Shown here in pieces: positions 1-4,831 of a stretch of DNA of 8,020 nt. Below the pieces are notes generated by a model. That model saw only the letters and a program-made list of their open reading frames with translations. It searched no databases and had not been told where the DNA came from. The stretch is from the NCBI GenBank assembly GCA_000995845.1, contig LCEZ01000032.1, positions 1-8,020 of the forward strand, given 5' to 3'. The translations under genes were made by a program, and so were the position numbers. How positions within the stretch are numbered: position 1 is the first letter of the stretch; each line of letters starts with the position of its first letter. The DNA is from Parcubacteria group bacterium GW2011_GWD2_43_10 (lineage in GTDB: Bacteria > Patescibacteriota > Patescibacteriia > Veblenbacterales > UBA10138).

Positions 1-2
1 AA

Positions 3-461
3 GAAAGAAAAGATTTTTTCCTTTATGTTGACGAATTTCAGAATTTTTCCACCGACATTTTCCCGTCCATCCTCTCGGAAGCTCGTAAATACCGCTTGAA
101 CCTTAACCTCGCCCATCAATACCTCTACCAACTGCCCGAAGGTATCAAGCACGCCGTTTTTGGGAACGTCGGGACTGTCATTTCCTTCCGCGTGGGAAGC
201 TATGACGCCAAAGAACTGGCGGAAGAAATGAAGCCCGTATTTACGAGCGAGGACTTGGAGAACTTGGACAATCATCATATCGCCCTGCGGCTCTTGATAG
301 ATGGGAAAATGTCTCACGCTTTCTCCGCTATTACCTTTCCGCCGCTCAAACCTACCGGACGGGAAGCGGAACGGGACACAGTTTTGAGAATATCGCGGGA
401 ACGCTACGCTACGCCGCGCGATATCGTGGAAGAAAAGTTAAAAAATTGGTTTGAAAAATAA
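3..461 (+). CDS. C-terminal part of a HerA/VirD4-like conjugative-transfer-type ATPase (5' end outside window)
   Basis: Open from the left edge; the first full codon is at 3 and 152 residues are visible. The TTG at 96 gives a shorter frame but is not the start, because the upstream codons carry the best motif: a Walker B-like strand FFLYVDEFQNF at visible residues 5-15, where the Asp-Glu pair would coordinate Mg-ATP. It is followed by SILSEARKYRLNL and AHQYLYQL, the sensor-type segment in which DNA-pumping ATPases of the VirD4/TraD/HerA (DUF87-like) group carry an (A)NQ/HQ motif, and by GNVGTVISFRVG. In CPR genomes such proteins are usually annotated as type IV secretion DNA-binding ATPases and are long (several hundred residues), so only the tail is here. 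The likely role, inferred from the family, is a membrane-associated hexameric motor moving DNA in conjugation or type IV pilus-like systems. No partner gene is visible. The stop is followed directly by a terminator, so this ends its transcription unit. Confidence 0.8.
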   Translation, partial: ERKDFFLYVDEFQNFSTDIFPSILSEARKYRLNLNLAHQYLYQLPEGIKHAVFGNVGTVISFRVGSYDAKELAEEMKPVFTSEDLENLDNHHIALRLLIDGKMSHAFSAITFPPLKPTGREAERDTVLRISRERYATPRDIVEEKLKNWFEK

Positions 462-505
462 AACGCTCTCGGCCACGCGGCCTTGAGCGTTTGTTATTTT
501 ATTTT
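461..505 (+). terminator. Intrinsic terminator after the ATPase gene
   Basis: Perfect outer stem AAACGCTC (461-468) with GAGCGTTT (485-492), containing an inner GGCC/GGCC stem (471-474 with 479-482). A T-rich tail follows from 491 (TTGTTATTTTATTTTT). The hairpin starts on the last base of the TAA stop, so stop codon and terminator are fused. Confidence 0.88.
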
Positions 506-833
506 TCAATCAAGATTTATTTCCCACCCCCCACCAGTTTGAAATTTTCTCGCGCATATAGATACGGGGAGGAGGCCGAAGGGGAACTCCGCATCCAGAC
601 ACGCGGCAAAGACAAAAGCCCCGGAGCCACGGCCTGCGTAATCGCAGGACGGGGCGGAGGGGCTACCTTTTTTGCCGAGCATCACCACGCGGCCGAACGA
701 AGGAAGATAGAGTGTAGTCAGGGGCAGAAATTCAGACATCCTCGCATTAGAAAATCCAGCGTTCATCGGAACAAATAACTTTTTTCACCCCGTCGTTTGG
801 GCAGAAGTGAAATAACTACCCAAATAACCATGT
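506..833. other. GC-rich stretch with no convincing gene; open on both strands
   Basis: About 270 bases (506-778) lack stops in one frame on each strand (plus 491-778; minus 766-506), but neither reading has a Shine-Dalgarno site, a recognisable domain or normal protein composition. Overlapping open frames in GC-rich DNA are more easily explained by composition. Visible structure includes the small palindrome CCTGCG-taat-CGCAGG (633-648) within C/G-rich flanks. I looked for the conserved cores of RNase P RNA, tmRNA and SRP RNA on both strands and did not see them. Bases 779-833 contain three copies of AAATAAC and a TTTGGG...CCCAAA inverted repeat. Possible explanations are a decayed gene, an unrecognised structured RNA or a CPR-specific repeat. 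Confidence 0.4.
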
Positions 834-857
834 AAGCTCTATCCAAAATTAGAGCTT
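834..857. repeat. Perfect 8-bp hairpin between ATPase and tRNA block
   Basis: AAGCTCTA (834-841) pairs fully with TAGAGCTT (850-857) around an 8-base loop. The following bases (TCTGC) do not form a proper T-tract, so this is only a weak terminator candidate. It could also be an RNA processing or stability hairpin ahead of the tRNA block. Confidence 0.5.
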
Positions 858-921
858 TCTGCTAAAGTAAGTCCAACCGGTGTTGTATATAGCCACCAGA
901 CTTCTCGCTACGCTACTTTAG

Positions 922-944
922 GCCAGCGTAGCTCAGTGGTAGAG
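922..944 (+). pseudogene. 5' half of a tRNA (acceptor strand and D-arm only)
   Basis: GCCAGCG (922-928) has the form of a 5' acceptor strand. It is followed by TA, a D-stem GCTC (931-934), the D-loop AGTGGTA and the returning GAG (942-944): the invariant first third of a tRNA. No anticodon arm, T-arm or matching CGCTGGC acceptor strand follows. Instead the sequence turns into a palindromic element at 945. A complete and different tRNA-Thr starts 38 bases later. Interpreted as a tRNA gene broken by insertion or deletion; its original identity cannot be read because the anticodon is gone. Confidence 0.72.
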
Positions 945-981
945 TCCGCCACGGCGGATTTTACCCGCCCGCCGAAGCTAA
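945..981. repeat. GC palindromic element abutting the broken tRNA
   Basis: TCCGCC (945-950) and GGCGGA (953-958) are perfect inverted arms separated by AC. They are followed by TTTTACCCGCCCGCCGAAGCTAA up to the tRNA-Thr start, where CGCC/GGCG units recur. It replaces the rest of the truncated tRNA, which suggests an inserted or expanded repeat unit similar in style to the palindromes at 1435-1544. Confidence 0.5.
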
Positions 982-1056
982 GCCGTCCTAGCTCAACGGT
1001 AGAGCAACAGTTTTGTAAACTGTAGGTTCCGGGTTCAAATCCCGGGGACGGCTCCA
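982..1056 (+). tRNA. tRNA-Thr(UGU)
   Basis: Complete cloverleaf. Acceptor GCCGTCC (982-988) pairs with GGACGGC (1046-1052). The D-arm is GCTC/GAGC (991-994, 1002-1005). Anticodon stem ACAGT (1007-1011) pairs with ACTGT (1019-1023) around loop TTTGTAA, giving anticodon TGT (1014-1016), which reads ACA/ACG Thr codons. The T-arm is CCGGG-TTCAAAT-CCCGG (1029-1045). The discriminator is T1053 and CCA is encoded (1054-1056). It is the first intact member of a translation block with rpmG and tRNA-Trp. Confidence 0.97.
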
Positions 1057-1058
1057 GC

Positions 1059-1102
1059 GGCAGGCAGGTAAACAAAAGTAGGTCGCCCCGCGTTCGCGGG
1101 GC
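1059..1102. repeat. GGCAGGCAGG decamer and GC hairpin downstream of tRNA-Thr
   Basis: GGCAGGCAGG at 1059-1068 is identical to the right half of the palindrome at 1451-1470. A separate stem, GCCCCGC (1085-1091) with GCGGGGC (1096-1102) and loop GTTC, follows. It lacks an immediate T-tract but T-rich DNA begins about 30 bases later, so it may help end or process the tRNA-Thr transcript. Confidence 0.5.
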
Positions 1103-1166
1103 CACTAGCACCGCAACTCTTATTTAATGTTTTTTATTTTTGATATTTGATTTTTAAATTTTTATT

Positions 1167-1322
1167 ATGTCGCAAGATAATTTAATAAAACTTGAATGCA
1201 GTGAGTGTCACCGCATTAATTATCACACCTATCGTAATAAAAAAAAGGTGAAGAATCGCTTGGAGACAAGTAAGCATTGCGAGTGGTGCGGTAAGCACAC
1301 GTTACACAAGGAAACCAAATAG
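1167..1322 (+). CDS. rpmG: 50S ribosomal protein L33
   Basis: A 51-residue basic protein. It has two CxxC knuckles, CSEC at residues 11-14 and CEWC at 38-41, flanked by INYHTYRNKK and KHTLHKETK, which is the zinc-ribbon layout of bacterial L33 (usual length about 50-55). It is a component of the large ribosomal subunit near the E site. The ATG at 1167 is the only sensible start: upstream DNA is almost pure A/T (1121-1166), with no Shine-Dalgarno sequence. TTTAAT at 1123-1128 could be a weak -10 but this is not firm. It lies between tRNA-Thr and tRNA-Trp, a conserved rpmG/tRNA-Trp neighbourhood in many bacteria; the usual downstream secE is absent here. Because all four zinc cysteines are present this is a zinc-binding form. 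Confidence 0.95.
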   Translation: MSQDNLIKLECSECHRINYHTYRNKKKVKNRLETSKHCEWCGKHTLHKETK

Positions 1323-1340
1323 CTACTGGCGCCTTGTGAT

Positions 1341-1415
1341 GGGGGCATGGTGTAATTGGTAGCACGGCGGTCTCCAAAACCGCTAGTTAAGGTTCAAGTC
1401 CTTATGCCCCTGCCA
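1341..1415 (+). tRNA. tRNA-Trp(CCA)
   Basis: Acceptor GGGGGCA (1341-1347) pairs with TGCCCCT (1405-1411), with a G1-U72 wobble. D-stem GTGT/GCAC (1350-1353, 1362-1365). Anticodon stem GCGGT/ACCGC (1367-1371, 1379-1383) around loop CTCCAAA gives anticodon CCA (1374-1376), reading UGG. The T-arm is TAAGG-TTCAAGT-CCTTA (1388-1404). G73 at 1412, the bacterial tryptophan identity base, is followed by encoded CCA. It starts 18 bases after rpmG and probably shares its transcript. Confidence 0.97.
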
Positions 1416-1434
1416 CAATGTGCTGGTGGCAGCC

Positions 1435-1446
1435 CCGCGGCCGCGG
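1435..1446. repeat. 12-bp perfect palindrome CCGCGGCCGCGG
   Basis: Self-complementary with its centre between 1440 and 1441; the first of four palindromes packed in about 110 bases after tRNA-Trp. No coding or promoter signal is associated with it. Confidence 0.65.
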
Positions 1447-1450
1447 TCTC

Positions 1451-1470
1451 CCTGCCTGCCGGCAGGCAGG
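1451..1470. repeat. 20-bp perfect palindrome of the CCTGCC/GGCAGG type
   Basis: The left arm CCTGCCTGCC is followed immediately by its complement GGCAGGCAGG, with no loop. The same unit recurs imperfectly at 1526-1544 and as a half copy at 1059-1068, so it is a small repeat family within this window. Such palindromes are, to my knowledge, common in CPR intergenic DNA; their function is unknown. Confidence 0.85.
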
Positions 1471-1496
1471 CAAAACCAATGACGTGGGTTTTTATC

Positions 1497-1516
1497 CCGC
1501 CGCTCGCGAGCGGCGG
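1497..1516. repeat. 20-bp perfect palindrome of the CCGCCGCTCG type
   Basis: CCGCCGCTCG (1497-1506) is followed by its exact complement CGAGCGGCGG (1507-1516). It differs in sequence from the CCTGCC family but has the same length and no-loop design. Confidence 0.85.
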
Positions 1517-1525
1517 TGACGATTC

Positions 1526-1544
1526 CCTGCCTACCGCAGGCAGG
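1526..1544. repeat. Second CCTGCCT...AGGCAGG palindrome
   Basis: CCTGCCT (1526-1532) and AGGCAGG (1538-1544) form a 7-bp stem with loop ACCGC. It is a degenerate relative of the palindrome at 1451-1470, the centre having drifted from GCCGGC to ACCGC. Confidence 0.75.
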
Positions 1545-1562
1545 CTATCACCCCTGCCAATT

Positions 1563-1591
1563 AAAATACCCAGTATTTTCTGGGTGTTTTT
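1563..1591 (+). terminator. Intrinsic terminator of the tRNA/rpmG block
   Basis: AAAATACCCAG (1563-1573) pairs with CTGGGTGTTTT (1580-1590) over 11 positions with one T-G wobble; the loop is TATTTT and the stem ends in a T-run. The arrangement is close to symmetric (A-run before, T-run after), so it could stop transcription from both sides. CCCCTGCCAA ends 2 bases before the hairpin, as also seen before the terminator at 2245. Confidence 0.82.
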
Positions 1592-1622
1592 GTATAGGGC
1601 AAATAGGAGTTAGAACTTTTTT
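1591..1622 (+). repeat. Degenerate plus-strand copy of the terminator-linked element
   Basis: GTTAGAAC (1609-1616) followed by a T-run matches the end of the element found on the minus strand at 2214-2243 and 5782-5811. The preceding AGGGCAAATAGGA only loosely resembles AGGGGCTAGTGGAAGA. Read in frame it gives G-V-R-T-F, comparable to the D-V-R-T of the other copies, and it follows a terminator hairpin as they do when read on the minus strand. Only the 8-base core is exact, so this copy is tentative. Confidence 0.35.
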
Positions 1623-1632
1623 GTACGGTTTT

Positions 1633-1641
1633 TGGTATAAT
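1633..1641 (+). promoter_or_regulatory. Extended -10 promoter for the 1663 gene
   Basis: TGGTATAAT fits the extended -10 pattern TGnTATAAT with a perfect TATAAT at 1636-1641. No good -35 is seen at 17 +/- 2 bases, which an extended -10 can compensate for. The predicted start of transcription is near 1648, about 15 bases before the ATG, leaving almost no leader and no Shine-Dalgarno sequence. Confidence 0.65.
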
Positions 1642-1662
1642 AAAATTATAAATCTTTACATT

Positions 1663-2220
1663 ATGCAAAATATTACAAAAAGACTAATTGTGTGGGCTGT
1701 TGTCGTAGCGCTCATATTGCTAGTGCCCTTGGTGGCGATGCAGTTCACCGAGGAAGTGGACTGGGACCCGTTCGATTTCGTTTTAATGGGCGCCGTCATG
1801 TTCGGCGTTGGCCTGGCGTATGAGCTTATAGCGAGAAGGTCGGAGAAAACCGTGTATAGAGTCGCTTTTGGTGTTGGCCTGGCGGGAGCGTTCCTTCTCT
1901 TCTGGGTGAATGGTGCTGTTGGCATCATCGGCAACGAGGGACAGCCCGCCAACTTGATGTATGGAGCAGTATTCGCTGTCGGGTTGGTCGGTTCCATTAT
2001 GGCACGCTTTAAGTCACGCGGCATGGCGCGTACATTGTTTGCGGCGGCGCTTGTTCAATTTTTGGTTCCCATAATCACGCTGATTGTCTGGCCCCAGGTT
2101 AGCTGGGGTGGGACGGGTATAGTGGGTGTGTTTGTTTTGAATGCGTTTTTCGCTATGCTGTTTGTTGTATCGGCAATGCTCTTTCGACGCGCAAGCATCT
2201 CAGAACCGAATAGGTTCTAA
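1663..2220 (+). CDS. Six-helix integral membrane protein, function unknown
   Basis: A 185-residue protein. The ATG at 1663 is chosen because the promoter at 1633-1641 and the terminator at 1563-1591 rule out upstream starts in the same frame, and because the N-terminus MQNITKR then leads straight into a helix. Hydrophobic segments lie at about 8-26, 37-57, 65-86, 97-115, 121-142 and 153-173, with positive residues in short loops (ARRSEK, RFKSRG, FRR). The segment WVNGAVGIIGNEGQPANLMY (residues 81-100) is the most distinctive part and joins helices 3 and 4. I associate this layout with an uncharacterised bacterial membrane family but cannot name a function. No soluble domain, signal peptidase site or catalytic motif is visible. 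The gene looks more GC-rich than the operon that follows and is monocistronic, bounded by its own promoter and terminator. Confidence 0.82.
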   Translation: MQNITKRLIVWAVVVALILLVPLVAMQFTEEVDWDPFDFVLMGAVMFGVGLAYELIARRSEKTVYRVAFGVGLAGAFLLFWVNGAVGIIGNEGQPANLMYGAVFAVGLVGSIMARFKSRGMARTLFAAALVQFLVPIITLIVWPQVSWGGTGIVGVFVLNAFFAMLFVVSAMLFRRASISEPNRF

Positions 2221-2243
2221 CGTCTTCCACTAGCCCCTGCCAA
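2214..2243 (-). repeat. Terminator-linked ~30-nt element, copy B
   Basis: Matches 5782-5811 at 25 of 30 positions, every difference being a transition. On the minus strand it reads TTGGCAGGGGCTAG then TGGAAGACGTTAGAAC, which in one frame encodes W-Q-G-L-V-E-D-V-R-T. It contains the TAA stop of the preceding membrane-protein gene and ends 1 base before a terminator hairpin. Its CCCCTGCCA core also equals the last nine bases of tRNA-Trp (1407-1415) and the sequence at 1551-1559. Confidence 0.7.
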
Positions 2244-2244
2244 T

Positions 2245-2274
2245 AATTCCTTAGTGTGTAACTAGGGGATTTTT
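2245..2274 (+). terminator. Intrinsic terminator of the membrane-protein gene
   Basis: AATTCCTTAGT (2245-2255) pairs with ACTAGGGGATT (2261-2271) over 11 positions including two G-T wobbles, loop GTGTA, followed by the T-run ending at 2274. The next base begins the promoter of the downstream operon, so terminator tail and promoter touch. Confidence 0.75.
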
Positions 2275-2282
2275 GTTATACT
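2274..2282 (+). promoter_or_regulatory. Extended -10 promoter of the glycan operon, predicted leaderless
   Basis: TGTTATACT fits TGnTATAaT, with hexamer TATACT at 2277-2282. A start seven bases downstream would fall on the A of the ATG at 2289, predicting a leaderless mRNA. There is no Shine-Dalgarno sequence before 2289, in keeping with this. No convincing -35 is seen. Confidence 0.6.
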
Positions 2283-2288
2283 TTAAGT

Positions 2289-2588
2289 ATGTTTTTTAAT
2301 GCTCCGGGCAATCCAACTAAATTTAAGAAAACAGTTTATTTGTTAGCTACGATAATTTTAGGTTTGCTATTAAGTTTACTTGCCCATGCATTTATAGAGA
2401 TTAGTTACTTGAATTGGGTACAAAGTAAAGGACAAATTGTTCAATTTTATGGTAGTTGTGCCTTGCCGCCATTACTTCAAACTTCAATTTGGATATTAGG
2501 GGCAGTTGGTGGCTTTTTTCTTGGGCGCTTTTGGTGGCGGAAAGTATACATTGAGAGAATATGGGTAAAAGGTATTTCTAAACAATGA
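2289..2588 (+). CDS. Small two-helix membrane protein at the head of the glycan operon
   Basis: 99 residues with hydrophobic helices at about 15-38 and 62-81, joined by a loop containing YLNWVQSKG and a CALPP segment. The C-terminal GRFWWRKVYIERIWVK is rich in aromatic and basic residues and would lie at the cytoplasmic membrane face if the two helices form a hairpin. No catalytic motif is visible. It seems to be a CPR-type small membrane protein without known function; I cannot name a family. Its stop overlaps the start of the glycosyltransferase gene (ATGA at 2585-2588), implying translational coupling and a shared task. One inference is that it anchors or positions the soluble glycosyltransferase at the membrane. 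The start at 2289 is supported by the promoter ending seven bases upstream. Confidence 0.75.
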   Translation: MFFNAPGNPTKFKKTVYLLATIILGLLLSLLAHAFIEISYLNWVQSKGQIVQFYGSCALPPLLQTSIWILGAVGGFFLGRFWWRKVYIERIWVKGISKQ

Positions 2589-4831
2589 TTAGGGTACAAC
2601 TAAAAAAGCCCCGTGTTGTTTATATCTCCACTTATATTCCACGTAAATGCGGAATCGCGACATTCACTAAGGATTTGACTAATGCACTTAACTTACTTAA
2701 TCCAGAGCGTCAAGCAGAGATAATTGCACTGGATAGCCCTGAAAGTGAGTCATTAGTGTACCCCTGGGAAGTAAGTCATCGTATTCGCCAGCAAGATTGG
2801 TCAGACTATGAACGTGTTTTGCATTACCTTAATAGGAGTAATGTTGATTTGATCGTTGTGCAGCATGAATTTGGCATATGGGGGGGAACAGATGGTGAAT
2901 TTGTTGTAAAATTTTTAGAGAAATTAAAAAAGCCATGCGTGGTAGTGTTTCATACAGTGCTATCTACACCAACAACACACCAACGGGAAATTATGAATTA
3001 CCTATGCAGGCGCGCCGGAGCTGTTGTAGTAATGTTGCAGGCAGTGGCTGACCTCTTGCGTCGAGAGTATGGTGTTGATCCGAGTAAGGTAGCAGTCATA
3101 CACCATGGTGTTCCAGATTTTCCACGCCAGTCCCCTGAGGAGGCCAAGCCACGTCTTAAGCTTGAGGGGCGTATTGTAATGTCTAGCATAAATCTGTTGA
3201 GTGAGTCTAAGGGCATAGAATATGCTATTTCAGCATTACCCCCAGTGGTTGAGAAGTATCCTAATTTTCTTTATTTGGTAGTTGGTGAAACTCACCCAAA
3301 TGTACTTCGCCAAGAAGGGGAGCAGTATCGCGCCAAACTGAAAAAGTTAGTGCAGGAAAAAGGGTTGCAATCGTCGGTCCAGTTTATTGATAGGTACTTG
3401 TCACTTGATGAGTTGATACTCTATATCCAGGCAAGTGACTACTATATTACGCCCTATTTAAATCCTGAGCAGGCTGCCTCAGGCTCTTTGGCTTATGCCA
3501 TGGGTGCTGGTAAATCATGTATATCAACCTCGTATTTTTATGCTCGTGAAATGCTTCGTGGGGGCAGGGGTATTATTGTTCCATTAAGAAATAGCTCGGC
3601 TTTGAGCCATGCCTTACTTGAGCTTATAGAAAAACCCAATAAAAGACATTTGATAGAGCGACGGGCATACAGCCAGGGGCGCCTTATGACATGGCATCGT
3701 GTGGCACTTAATTACCTTGAACTTTTTACTAACGCGCTAGCTCAATCGGCACCTACGCATGATTCATTTGATGTTCCGCCTACACTTGATTATGTGCGAA
3801 CTTTAACTACGCGATTAGGCATTCTAGAGCATAGTAGCCTTAAGATTCCACAAGAAAGTCAGGGCTATACTGTTGATGATAATGCCAAGGCACTTATTGT
3901 AGCACTCTGCCGTGAAAATCGTTTTCTAGTTCGTTGCTATTTAATGTTTATAATCCAAGCCGAGCAGAACGGGCTGTTGTATAATGATCGGTCAGCTAAT
4001 GGAGAGTGGCAAGGTAAACCAGATGTGGGTGATTGGTGGGGAAAGGCTTTTTGGGCCATAAGCTGTTTGGTGACTATCCGACCTAGCCCACTTCTGTATA
4101 AGAAAGGTATTCAGTTACTATTAAAAATGTACCCCCACTTACTTAATCTTAGTTCTCCGCGGTCAGTAAGTTATGCTTTACTTGGACTCTGTGTATTAGA
4201 TTCAAATCAAGTAATGTTACCAGGGATAGAGAATACCCTAAGAGAAAATATTAATGAATTAGCAAAAAAACTTACTATACTATTTAGTTCATCTGCTAGT
4301 AATAATTGGCAATGGTTTGAAAATTATTTAACCTATGATAATGCACGTTTGCCACAGGCACTTTTGGCAGTTGCGCGCGTTAGTAAAAATAGTGATATAC
4401 AAAAAATAGGAATAGGGTCTTTGGATTGGTTAATTCACGAGCTGTTTGATCAAGAGTATGGATGTTTTTCGTTTATTGGCTGCAATGGTTGGTATTTTCG
4501 CGGTAAACCTAAGGCTATATTTGATCAACAGCCAGTAGAAGCTGATGCTATGGCGGAAGCGTGTGTAGCAGCATTCCTTGTTACTAAAGATGAAAAGTAC
4601 CTTAATCTAGCTAAAAAGGCTTTCACCTGGTACGATGGAGATAATATATTACACCAGAGTCTTATTGATAGTCGCTCAGGTGGGATTTTTGACGGATTGA
4701 CGCCATCGGGCCGAAACAGAAACGAAGGCACTGAATCGGTTTTGAGTTATCACTTAGCTTTTTTTTCATTGCAGAGTGTAAATATCTTTAACCCTAACAG
4801 CATAAGTAGTAAATTATGGCAGTGCAATTAG
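2585..4831 (+). CDS. GT4-type glycosyltransferase fused to a C-terminal alpha-helical (alpha/alpha-barrel-like) domain
   Basis: 748 residues in two parts. Residues 9-385 look like a GT-B glycosyltransferase of the GT4 group. The N-terminal strand ends in RKCGIATFT (20-28), a pattern typical of one GT4 subgroup. Other segments are VVQHEFGIWGG (91-101), FHTVLS (122-127), HHGVPDF (173-179), and the nucleotide-sugar lobe with SESKGIEYAI (206-215) and NPEQAASGSLAYAMGAGK (293-310). The usual E-x7-E is E295 with Ala at 303, so the second acidic residue is absent. Residues about 395-735 are helical, with GYTVDDNAKAL (427-437), FENYLTYDNARLPQALL (578-594) and FDQQPVEADAMAEA (646-659), resembling (alpha/alpha)6-toroid carbohydrate domains. 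No signal peptide or membrane helix is seen, so it is probably cytoplasmic. It is coupled to the membrane gene upstream and overlaps the GH130 gene by 16 bases. A mannosyl donor is inferred only from that neighbour. Confidence 0.85.
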   Translation: MIRVQLKKPRVVYISTYIPRKCGIATFTKDLTNALNLLNPERQAEIIALDSPESESLVYPWEVSHRIRQQDWSDYERVLHYLNRSNVDLIVVQHEFGIWGGTDGEFVVKFLEKLKKPCVVVFHTVLSTPTTHQREIMNYLCRRAGAVVVMLQAVADLLRREYGVDPSKVAVIHHGVPDFPRQSPEEAKPRLKLEGRIVMSSINLLSESKGIEYAISALPPVVEKYPNFLYLVVGETHPNVLRQEGEQYRAKLKKLVQEKGLQSSVQFIDRYLSLDELILYIQASDYYITPYLNPEQAASGSLAYAMGAGKSCISTSYFYAREMLRGGRGIIVPLRNSSALSHALLELIEKPNKRHLIERRAYSQGRLMTWHRVALNYLELFTNALAQSAPTHDSFDVPPTLDYVRTLTTRLGILEHSSLKIPQESQGYTVDDNAKALIVALCRENRFLVRCYLMFIIQAEQNGLLYNDRSANGEWQGKPDVGDWWGKAFWAISCLVTIRPSPLLYKKGIQLLLKMYPHLLNLSSPRSVSYALLGLCVLDSNQVMLPGIENTLRENINELAKKLTILFSSSASNNWQWFENYLTYDNARLPQALLAVARVSKNSDIQKIGIGSLDWLIHELFDQEYGCFSFIGCNGWYFRGKPKAIFDQQPVEADAMAEACVAAFLVTKDEKYLNLAKKAFTWYDGDNILHQSLIDSRSGGIFDGLTPSGRNRNEGTESVLSYHLAFFSLQSVNIFNPNSISSKLWQCN

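Noticed and set aside
506..766. Minus-strand 86-codon frame beginning MNAGFSNARMSEF
   Set aside because: It overlaps an equally long plus-strand frame, has no ribosome site and no recognisable domain; listed as an unresolved GC-rich stretch instead of a gene.
908..1111. Minus-strand 67-codon frame containing PSPGFEPGTYSL
   Set aside because: It is the antisense of the tRNA-Thr T-arm and D-arm; such peptides are a well-known artefact of translating tRNA genes backwards.
1551..1560. CCCCTGCCAA repeats as tRNA-derived attachment sites
   Set aside because: The match to the tRNA-Trp 3' end is only nine bases, and no integrase or element boundary is visible in the window.
1355..1613. Plus-strand frame across tRNA-Trp and the palindromes
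   Set aside because: It starts inside the tRNA and consists of palindrome translations; no coding support.
1516..1662. Longer N-terminus for the six-helix membrane protein
   Set aside because: It would run through a palindrome, an intrinsic terminator and the extended -10 promoter; the ATG at 1663 fits the promoter.
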